Origin: Vanessa cardui
Lineage: Eukaryota > Arthropoda > Insecta > Lepidoptera > Nymphalidae
Reading direction: 5' to 3'
Length of the DNA: 64,000 nt
NCBI RefSeq assembly: GCF_905220365.1
Contig: NC_061126.1
Location: 13,640,001 to 13,704,000, forward strand
Shown: positions 12,901 to 24,900 of the stretch, one piece after another
Numbering within the stretch: the first letter of the stretch is position 1
Layout: the number at the start of each line of letters is the position of its first letter
Notes under the pieces: generated by a model
Database searches by the model: none
What the model was told of the DNA's origin: nothing
Seen by the model: the letters and a program-made list of their open reading frames with translations, nothing else
Position numbers and translations under genes: made by a program

Positions 12901-15900
12901 AGGTCAGCGCTGTGTTGCAAATCCATGTATAAAAGTTTAACGGTTTCTATTTACAGATACTAACTGATTTTTATGATTCATTTTCCCTTATCTCATTTCT
13001 TTAGGATCAATGAAGCATCATTGTATCTTTTATATAGGAGGGAATTAATTTGGTAGACTTTTTCGCTGGCCGCTTGCCTGACGTTTTCGAAAACTTTTTT
13101 TTCAGAATGAAATACCTTATTATATACGAGTATATGCTTACTAAATCAAAACATTAATCAACGACACTTATTATAGGGTAATAAACGTTCTTATCTAATC
13201 TACAAGAAATCACAGGGAAATCACACTATATGTATATTTCTTGGTAGGGTTTTGTGCAAGCCCGTCTGGGTAGGTACCACTCACTCATCAGTTATTCTAC
13301 CGCCAAATAACAGTACTCAGTATTGTTGTGTTCCGGTTTTAAGGGTGAGTGAGCCAGTGTAACTATAGACACAAAGGGCATAACATCTTAGTTCCCAAGG
13401 TTGGTGGCACATTGACGATGTAAGGAATAGTTAATATTTCTTACAGCGTCATTGTCTATGGGTGATGGTGACCACTTACAATCAGGTGGCCCATATGCTC
13501 GTTCCCCAACTTATACCATAAAAAAAAAATGTCTGACTGATGAAATATTTATTTAGTTGCTGTTCTCACGAGGTCCACTGGTCGAACTTCTGATATCGTC
13601 AAATATCGCTCGTTACGCGGAGTTCCGATGTGTGACGCGCGTCCTCACGTGGCTCAACGACAAGCTGATGCCGGTGCCGTGCTCCCGCGCCGACGTGTTC
13701 GCCACGGAGGCGGTCAGCATCGTCGAGAAACGAATGCTCATGAAAATGCTCACTTCCATCGTTGGTTACAACGACGAGGAAATGAACAACGAATTTAAAG
13801 GTAATATAATCGAATTTCACAGCATTCCAATGAAGTATCATATTTTTTATTGAAATAATATCACTCAGAAACCTTAAATGACGAGAAACACTTTTAAGAT
13901 ATGTAGTTTGATTTGGGTTTACTTTTTCAATTCGTCTGTATTTTTTTTTGTTTGTTACCTCATCACTTTTTACTGGGTGAACCGATTTTTTTTGCTTGAA
14001 AGTGCCTCTTGTTTGGTCCCATTTTAATTTTATCCAGTTATGATGATGTATCCATATGAAAACGGTATAAGTCTTAAATTTGCATTATATATGTGCGCGA
14101 TAAATAGGTAAACAACTTAGAATTGTGCCAACCGATTTTGATAATTCTTTTTTTATTATAAAGGATATACTTCAAGGGGGTGGGTAGTTTAGTGAAAGTT
14201 TGGTAAGGTTCCGAGCATAGGGTCCATGACAAAGTAACGGAAAGGAAGGGAACGGAACAATTCTGAGAAGCACGTTAGCGGTACTCGGCCGAATCTTTTA
14301 TTTATATGTTATTTATATATTTGAGTCACCTTCCGTAACGTGGTTATGTTCATGTAATTGTCATAGTCGAATATTATAATCAACTAGCGACCAGCCCCGG
14401 CTTCGTATGGGTGCAATACTGATACTAAATATACTACAGAATTTGTTTATTTACAACATCACATTGCAAACTTCTAAAATTATTAGTGTTTCTTTACTAT
14501 ATTGTTCATTTATTATATACACTTAACTTCTCCTCGAATCACACTATCTATTAAAAAAAACCGCATCAAAATCCATTGCGTAGTTTTAAAGATTTAGAGG
14601 GCCAGAGAAAGCGACCTTGCTTTATACTATGTAGTGATGGAACTCCTAAACGGCTCACAGTTAGGGTGCGATATGGGGCAGAATTTCTTACGGTCTTTAA
14701 ATTCTTTAATCAAATTTTGTGTTTATGATGTACGACATATTAGTAGCTCTTTGTAAAGTTATTTTACTTAGGTAGATTACAGCTCTTTCGAAGGTGGTTC
14801 CTTGTACTTTATGGACTGTAACTAACCAGCTTAATAATCAAGCTGTGACTGTGACTATGTTTTTCGATATTTTAGCTATTTAATTTTCTTCATTTAAAGC
14901 CACATTTTTAAGTATATTCATAAGTTTCGTATTTTTTTTTTTTGATAGATATATTGTAGGGTTGGCTTTCACCGACTCCAAATATAGCAATAATTATAAC
15001 TACATTATATAATCGTGAATCGACTTTTAAGTAGTCTAATATTTTTCATTTCACCATAGTCTAAAAAATATGTTGAATACGCAATTATTTCTCTTACTTT
15101 TTAGTGCACATTAATTTGTTTTAAAATAGTGTTTTGTTTTTAGTCGGTTTTTGTTAATTTTTTTTTTATTTATTATGGATGCATGAATAAATGTTGTCGA
15201 AGTTAAAGAGGTTATTTCAGAGTTTACTAATAAGTAGTTTGTATTATGCGTAGTAAAACTTTACTGTCACGTGGGGCTGAAAAGTATATAGCTATCTTAA
15301 TACTGAACAATCTCGATACTCCAGCAACCTTTTATAAATTAGTGTTAACGAAGCGGTTAATTAATTAGGCTAGATGAACCGGGTTCGAATCCCGGGCCAA
15401 ATTAGTGTTTTCTTTTAAGATTTTTTTAATAGTATCCTGCAGCTATGAGGTTTGGCAGTGTCTATATTTCCGAGTATCAAATAGCACATTAAGCTGTGGT
15501 CTCTTATCAGTCGTGACGCATTACTTACCCATTGGTATTAGAGAGTGCTTGCTGGTTATATGGTTTTGTGTAAGGTTTGGTAGGCACCAGTAGTCACCAC
15601 ATATTCTACCGCCAAACAGAATTGCTTAGAACTATTGTGTTCCAGTTTCAAGGATGAGTAAGCCGTTGTAGCTACAGGTAAATACCTCATCTTAGGTGTA
15701 GTAACAACCCTAGAAGTGACCACTTATCATTAGGTGGCCTATTTGCTCAGCCGCCTAGAAAATAATACGGAGTGGCGGAAAATAAGTTAGAAGACTATTA
15801 TTATTATTATTATTTTTTATGTTATAGGTTGGCGGACGAGCATATGGGCCACCTGATGGTAAGTGGTCACCATCGCCCATAGACAATGACGCTATAAGAA

Positions 15901-18900
15901 ATATAAACTATTCCTTACATCGTCAATGTGCCACCAACCTTGGGAACTAAGTTGTTATGTCTCTTGTGCCTGTAGTTACACTGGCTCACTCACCCTCAAA
16001 CCGGAACACAACAATACTGAGTACTGTTGTTTGGCGGTAGAATAACTGATGAGTGGGTGGTACCTACCCAGACGGGCTTGCACAAAGCCCTACCACCAAG
16101 TAAATAGTATTACTATAAATAGTTTATTAAATATGATATATAATTTAAAACTAAACTCTTTTCCTATAGACTGGAACGATAAAACCTTCAAAGAATACTT
16201 AACCCATAAGGGTCTGACACCGAACTTGATCCACTACGTACTGTTCGCGATCGCCGGCGGTACCGAGCGCATGCCGTGCATGGAGGGCGTGAGGGAATGT
16301 AAGAAGTTCCTCATGAGCCTCGGACGTTATGGGAACACTCCATTTCTGTGGCCGATGTATGGAAGTGGAGAAATACCTCAGTGTTTCTGCCGGTAAGACA
16401 AAAATTACATATATTTATGAGAAAATAATGATAATACAAGAAAAGCTATTTATTAGGTGATTTAATGTCTTAATTTAAACTCCGGGGAACTGGATATGCT
16501 GTAAAGATTCTAATGATACTCACACATTCAAATCTGTTTAGTTATTTGAAGTAATGACAATAAAGAAACTCACATACATTTGTAGTACATACACAAGTAG
16601 ATTAACCTTAATAAATTACACTCCTTTTTTGGAAAGTCATATAACATATGTAATTGAAGTTTACTTTATTCGAATAACCATCAAACTAACTAGCCAACAA
16701 TACGATTCTGAAATAATTCACTTCGTATTTCGTTCGTGAAATCGAGTATCGATGTATTTTATATTTATATTAGGTATAGTCAATATCGCATATGATTTTT
16801 AACGCTGCGGTTTATTTCGAATTTCTTCTAACAGAATACTTCCACATCATTCAAAAACATCGTTGGAGGTATTTTTATCAAAGTGCTTCCTACACACATG
16901 AATTTTGACGTCTCATGATGAGGGATAACATATCTGTCGATATAATCTTATAAACAATGTGTATTTTACTTTAGTTTTCCGGGACTTATTAATCATTTTA
17001 AAAAATATATTTTAATCACATAGGATACGACAGAAATTCATAGTTTTATTTCATTCGCAGATCCGTTATTCTTTATCATAGTGTTAGAAATATGAAACGA
17101 TAGGTATGTTCGTAAAATATTTATCATTACTAAATTACATAGTATAAAACAAAGTCGCTTACTCTGTCCCTATGCATAAGATTAGATCTTTAAAATTACG
17201 CAACTGATTTTGATGCAGTTTATTTTTAAAATAGATGTTTATTCGAGAGGAAGGTATATAATACATGGACAATATAGTAAAGAAACGCTGATAATTTTAG
17301 AAGTTTCTGATGTGATGTAAATAAACAATTTCTGTAGTATATTTTTTTAGTATTAGTATTGTACCCGTGCAAAGCCGGAGTGGGTCGCTAGTTAAATATA
17401 AAACTCAAGCTTGTCACGTCAATAGTCTCGAGATAAAGCGGGTGGGACTGCGAGACGTTAGATATTTTGCTACTTATGTAACAATATGATATACGTACAT
17501 GAATTTTCTTCGAAACGCGCTGCGTTTTCCAGTATACTTTTTATGGATTGTGAAGGTTAGTTCAGTAGTTTCAGTTAGCGCACTAACAAAGATTCTTTTT
17601 TTTTTCTTGGTGGTAGGGCTTAGTGAAAGCCTGCCTGGGTAGGTACCACCCACTCATCAGATATTCTACTGCTAAACAACAGTACGCAATATTGTTGTGT
17701 TCCGGTTTGAAGGGTGAGTGAGCCAGGGATATAGCATCTTAGTTCCCAAGGTTGGTGGCGCATTGACGATGTTAGGAATAGTTAATATTTCTTACAACGT
17801 CATTGTCTGTGGGTGATGGTGACCACTTACCATCAGGTGGCCCATATGCTCGTCCGTCAACCTATTCCATAAAATAAAAAATAAAAAAATAAATAAAGAA
17901 ATCTCTTTTATTAGTATCTACTAGCAGTTTATAAGTCGACATTAATATTTATGATAAATATATATACCCCTACGTCATCTGTTGTGTTACACAATTATAT
18001 CTTTAAAAAAACTATACATAGTTAAATTCGATTAAAATTATTTTATATGACATAACAGTTAAACAATGAAAGTATGTACGTTGATTGAAACTTGAGAGAA
18101 TAGTGTAATAAAACAGAAATACTTTTAAAAATTCCGAGGAAATTTAACACGACATCATAAAATTTCCGTAACGATCCTGACTCATTCAGAGCGGCTTTGA
18201 GGCGTTTATTTTTATTTACAATACACGGACTGGAGGAGTGAGAAATATCGATTATACAAATATTTTGTGCTCCGGCTTTCGATTGAATCGATTTTATTGG
18301 CGAATAAAACACATGATTGAAAATATATCTTTGCACTCTTTATTTATTATAGCAAAATCTATCATCTCTCTTTGACTATTGACTGTAACATACAACTCTT
18401 TCTATTGGAATTAATTCGTATATAATATCTATAAATCATAGCTTAATAACGCGTAATTTTTAATTGAAGGTCTATATTTTTTTATTAAAAAAGAATTGTA
18501 TTATTTTTTAAATATGAAATGAATAACGAGCTCCTAAATTTGTTGTCATTCACTTGTAACATTAAAGTTGAGTGCAAAATAACCATGAAAGTGTTGCGGC
18601 GAGAGGTTTATTGACCCAGATGTGCATCGTTCGAGCGCACTCGAAAATAAGTCGACTTTCTAGCATTGCATGATGCACGACTGACATTTTGTTATGAAAC
18701 CGACGTTTTTGGTATCATTTAATCGGTTTTACGATTTCATTGTAATATAGAATGTAACAAAATTGATTAAAGTAAGGTAAATATGATAATATAAGGTTAG
18801 AATTAATATTAGATGCAAATAAGCGTGCGAAAAAATCTATACTTATAATATTATAAATGTGAAAGTAACTCTGTATGTCTGTCGTTCTTTCGCTACCTAA

Positions 18901-21900
18901 CCGCTGAACCGAATTAGATGAAATTTGGTATGAAACAAAATTGAAATCCAAGAAATGTCATCTTAGGCAATTTTTTTGCCTGGTGTATTATATACGTAAA
19001 TATGATATCGAATTGTAATGTTAAGACGACCTCTGTGGTCGAGTGATGTGTACACCGGTTTTCATGTGTACGCCACTCCGAGGTCCTGGGTTCGATTCCC
19101 GGCTGAGTCGATGTAGATTACCATTAGTTTTCTATGTCGTCTTGGGTCTGGGTGTTTGTGGTACCGTCGTTACTTCTGATTTTCCAAAACACAAGTGCTT
19201 TAGCTACTTACAGTGGGATCAGAGTAATGTATTGTTATTATTTCCTTTTAAAGATTGTGTGCAGTCTTCGGCGGTTGGTATTGTTTGAATCAACCAATCG
19301 ACTCCGTCGAAACGAAGACCGACGATGATGGCAAGTCGGTCGTGGTGGTCGGCAGTAAGTTGAAAACTCTGAAATGCGACCACTTGGTCATCGGCATCGA
19401 CGAATGCCCGAAGGATTTCATATCGTCGGAGCCGGTAGAGACCTGTGACATATCAAAGGCTATATTCATAACAAACGGAACGATGATGGCGAGCGAGAAG
19501 GAACCACTGACACTGTTCCGGTTCCCGCCGCTCAACGACGAACAAACCTGTGTGACCGTTTTGGAGGTGGGCCCTGCGACCGGCTCCTGCCCTAAGGGAC
19601 TTTGTAAGTATTTTCAACCAATCGTAATCGTCGTATTTCATAAGGTTTTTTTTTTCAGTGTATATCTATTAGTTATTATTGATGACTTTCATTGAATTAG
19701 AATTTTATATTTTTACTTGGTGGTAGGGCTTTGTGCAAGCCCGTCTGGGTAGGTACCACCCACTCATCAGTTATTCTACCGCCAAACAAAAGTGCCCAGT
19801 ATTGTTGTGTTCCGGTCTGAAGGGTGAGTGAGCCAGTGTAACTACAGGCACAAGGGACATAACAACTTAGTTCCCAAGGTTGGTGGCACATTGACGATGT
19901 AAGGAATAGTTAATAATTCTTACAGCGTCAATGTCTATGGGCGATGGTGACCACTTACCATCAGGTGGCCCATATGCTCGTCCGCCAACCTATACCATAA
20001 AAAAATAAATAAATTAGAAGCTCATAAAGCTGATATCTCGAGGTTTGGGGTTCAAAGCTGGTCCAAACTTGGGTTCAAACCATTTCGGTCACTAAATTTT
20101 CATTAGCCGTTGATTGCAATGTTAACACTCCCCTGCCTCGTAATGCGTTATCCCGTTCCATCGGTGCTGTCCTATCGAGTTATGATAAGGAATAGAGTGC
20201 ATTATTATTCACTCGAGTGCGTTTTGGCAATGGAAAAAACTGTTCTTTTAAAATTTGAATTTAAAGAATACGTAACTCTAGATTAGTAGATAACTACAGC
20301 TGTAACCCAAAAGGGTTCAGTGAAACATACTTTTTTTTACTCTCATCGCTAATTTGCATTTGAAAACTAGAAATTTCACGGAACCTCGGTTATTTTTAAA
20401 TTTTTAAGCGGTCGGATTGTAATATTAATATAAATGCTAATACATATATACTACAGAACTATTCGAATGAATATTTATTTATATAGCTATAGTTTACACA
20501 CAAATAAATTATAAATTGAAAGCTTTATATAAATAAAGTGTTAGAACGTTGTGAAGTGTTCTTAGTGATTCATGAGTCAAATGTTTTTTCTGGCGTTTTA
20601 TTGAATGTTGTTGTTACACTAAAACCGGCAAAAAAACGCAATATAACCAGATATTTTGCTTAACTAGTTTCATATAAAATCAGTAGATAAACTATTAATA
20701 CTGTCAGCTTTGAATCGACTATTCTATGAACGCTTTGAGAGTTAGTAGACGCTTATAGATGTCATAATGGCTTACTTTGATTATGTGTAGGTACTTTCCC
20801 TAAAATTTTGATTTTTTTAAGGTATAGTTTGGCGGACGAGCATATGAGCCACCTGATGGTAAGTGGTCACCATTACCCATAGACAATGACGCTGTAAGAA
20901 ATATTAACTATTCCTTACATCGTCAATGCGCCACTAACCTCGGGAACTAAGATATGATGTCCCTTGTGCCTGTAGTTACACTGGCTCACTCACCCTTCAA
21001 ACCGGAACACAACAATACTGAGTACTGTTGTTTGGCGGTAGACTGATGAGTGGGTGGTACCTACCCAGACGGGCTCGCACAAAGCCCTACCACCAAGTAT
21101 ATGATATCTCTTCCTAAATCAAAACTGTATCAAAATCAAAATGTTTATATAAATAGAAGTTTGGCGACTTAGTCGGGCTATTTGATTCGTGTCATTATAC
21201 AAGTTTACGTTTGGTTTTTTTTTCGTAGCACAAGTTCGGTTTATTTTTTGCACCTCGCTAGCACACTCGTTTAGTGCTTTAGTACCAAGTTTTTCTTTCA
21301 AATTACCATGAGTCATTGACTGACAAATTGAGGAAATATAAGATTCGGCTTCCTACTTAAGCATTTGTAGAGCGTTACATTTGAACATTTTAAGATGTAT
21401 TTGAAACGATATTCACAGCAACAAAATATCTTTATTAAAGTTTTCGTTGTTAAAACGCCTTTTCAGCGTTTAATATAATGCGTTTAGCATTCATATTACC
21501 GCGTGGTAACAATCACTGCGTAAATGTTGCTATCGTGATTAGCTTCTAATTAAACATATTTGTTATCAAAGTCAGTAATTCGACTTTAATTAAAATTACT
21601 TTTTAGGGCGACTAAAAGAGAAATACGTGTATTTTTAGTGTTAAATAGGTTAAATTGATAATACTGAATAGATGTACATGTATGTACGAGAAATATTTTT
21701 TGCGAAAACTTTGATATAAATGTTAATACCCGATGCGAAAATTGGAAACACTAGATAAACCGGACTAAAGCGATCTTTTAAAATAACTTAATATATGTTT
21801 TTACCAAATAATAGTCGTCGGGCAGATCACCTTTTATTTTTTTTTCGAAATGTGTTAGCTGTTGGCCCTAATGGCCTCTACATTGTTACCGGGCAGGAAA

Positions 21901-24900
21901 ACGATTTAAAGGTGCCTCTTGTGAGGCCGGACCTCGGCTGGACGCTGTCGCGAGAGGGATGAATGACATGTGCATTCATTGCCTAGGTGTCGACAAGTCG
22001 AATCACCTTATATCTGTTATTCCACTTAATACCCAGTAGCGAATATCTGGACAGCGCGATTTAGGAATCTGACATTTTCAATTAACGCCATCTATCGCTA
22101 CCGAGTTGTAACATACACAATATATACAAAAAGCCTAAATTATTATTTCTTGCCTAAATTATATGAAATCAAATTCGTTTGATTAATTTAAAATATCAAT
22201 CTTTCAAGATTTTATCTTAACAGGCTTACATATTTATTGGTAAAGTTAAATGTTTACCAAAAAAATAATTCGATACACAAGTGGTGGACTTCGAATGTAA
22301 TTTAAATTGTATTGTCTGTTTTTCATTGCACAGATTACTAAAAACACTAAGCTCTTATACCGTAAATATATCACGCTGATTGACTTACCGCATGGTTTAT
22401 CTCTTCTGAGTGCAGTGTTCTCGATAGCCGCTAAGGACGCGTCGGTTTTACAAAGATAATGTAGGGTTCCGGAATGTATTATTTTTTTGAAAAAATCTAA
22501 AATTTTTATGTCGCGGTCGCCATGATTATTATTTAAAAGAAACCATGTTTTTGTTTTTTTTTTTACGAATTTTATTATCACGATGAAAAGTGCAGGAATT
22601 TACTTCTTAGTACAAAATTATTTTATTATTATAAATTAGATATCGGTTTTTTTATGATTCGCTTTCTTTTGATCAAAATAAGGTAACGTAAGCTTTAAGA
22701 TTGTCAACAAAAATAATGTTTGCTATTGATTTTTGTTCACCAAGAAACAATACTGCTATTTTTTGATCAAATATTAAATATGTATTATTTACTCTTCACT
22801 GTGATATCCGAGTCGAGATGGCCCAGTGGTTAGAACGCGTGCATCTTAACCGATGATTGCGGGTTCAAACTCAGGCAAGCACCGCTGTTTCATGTGCTTA
22901 ATTTGTCTTAATAATTCATCTCGTGCTCAGCGGTGAAGGAAAACATCGTGAGGAAACCTGCGTGTGACAAATTTCATAGAAATTCTGCCACATGTGCATT
23001 CCACCAACCCGCATTGGAACAGCGTGGTGGAATATGTTCCAAACCTTCTCCTCAAAGGGAGAGGAGGCCTTTAGCCCACCAGTGGGAATTTACAGGCTGT
23101 TGTTGTTGTGATATCCGTCGGTTAAGATTTACAAATTATAGCTATTGGGCGATATACATGGGCCAAAATAGTTAATAATTTTGATGTATTACAGTATTGA
23201 AAGTAATTGTTCGTTTTAGTTACCTTTTTATGACGATATCTGCAAATGTCACGTCATATAATAAAATATAGATACGATATAAAAAAGTTTTTGCAAATAA
23301 AATTAGTTCTCGCCAAGCTGTTAAGCTTAACGGCGAGACGCGTTATTACAAAAAATAAATAAAATGTTTTTAGCATAAATACAGATATAGTATTCACTTC
23401 ACATAAACATTAGCTTAAATTTAATGGCGACATTTTTTCTTCATCGAGAAACAAATCCCTTAACTTAAACTTTAACAGTTTTCCGCTTATTTCATTTTTT
23501 TGTCTTAGCATAACATTTGTATTGAATAATTTTGGTACCGTATATTTAGTTTTTCTTTCCACATAGTAATTATTTATTTTTGGCTGATATAACCTTTTGT
23601 CAATTACTCTTCTCGTTAATATCTATTTTTTACTAATATCTTATATTCGTCCTTGTAATAATATTGTAATCCTACTAAGTATTAAACCTTTTTGTGTTTT
23701 TATTACAGTCGTGGTCTACTTTGTAACGAACAAGGTGAAAGATGCACAGAGTGACTTGATGCCATACGCCGAGAAAATCTTCGATATGTCCGGCGGGGAC
23801 CAGACTGAGACCTCCGATAAACCCAAGGTCTGTTAAAGAAAGTCTCGTGTGTAGTGTATCCCAAGCCTTGAGTATTATTAATATTATATTAATATTATTA
23901 ATAATAATATATAGTAATATTAATATTAATTTAATTGTATTCAATTAATATGACTTTGTTTTTTTTAAATGTTAAAAAAGAGTAACTACTGAGTTTCTTG
24001 CCGGTTCTTCTCTGTAGAATCTACTTTCCGAACCGGTGGTAGCTTCACTTAATTGTAAAATGACGATTCAAAAGTGCTTGTAAAGCCTACTTGAATAAAG
24101 TTTATTTTGATTTGATTTGATTTGAGTACAAATACTGTATCTTTACTGTGTAACTGTTAACATATCTTAATTTAGAGTTCACAGTGTGAATACTGCTTCA
24201 GTTTGATTTTACTCGTAATGAATTGGTAACGTCGCCAATGTACTAAAAATTAATTTATCAAGAATACGTTATATATAGATAATAATATCTTGATATAAGG
24301 CCTTGTATAACAATTCAAAGTAAAAGTAGTGTATGTATCTTCTCCTGCCATTGACTGGCAATAGACACTAGGAAACGGTACGAAACCGCAAGTATGTCGT
24401 TCTGTAAGTTGTCTAAATTTTATTTTAAAAACAATAAATATTTTTATACTAAAATTGCTGTCCATATGTTAAGTATCTTGTTAAGCTTGACAATTGGCGA
24501 ACATTAAAAACCATGGTCTGAAAAAATACGATTTTTATAATAAATATCAATAATCCGAATTTTTTATATATATCCGATATATATCTGATGGCTAATAATA
24601 ATCCAGGCTAAAAAAACGTAGCAACTTTCATTCTGTAAACACTTAAAAATGTGAAATGCAAATGTTGAAATATCACATTTTTTATCATAAATAGTAACAA
24701 AGGAATTAATGTCTATCACTTAAAAAACAAGTAGGTACCTTTTTTTTCAATAAAGGACTAAGCGTACTGGTAAGATAAAATGGATTTCCCCTACTTTAAA
24801 TGAGGTTGCCATTTTGGGAAAACAATCTAAATTCTTCTAAATTGTAGTTTTTCGCTACGTGTTTCCAGGGTAAACTTACCATTGTGAACCATTTACGAGT

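Noticed and set aside
19024..19105. tRNA gene
   Set aside because: The B box is perfect, but the arms do not pair as a tRNA and the sequence continues into a SINE body.
19697..19891. 64-codon minus-strand frame
   Set aside because: It lies inside SINE A antisense and resembles the frame at 16049; a repeat artefact.
22933..23175. 80-codon frame, nearly repeated at 56263-56466
   Set aside because: Both lie inside SINE B copies; the similarity reflects the repeat, not a gene.
23828..23836. REP ending at TAA in 23834-23836
   Set aside because: The open frame does reach this stop, but AAG|GTCTGT is a usable donor, and joining to 26397 restores the conserved REP C-terminal part in phase.
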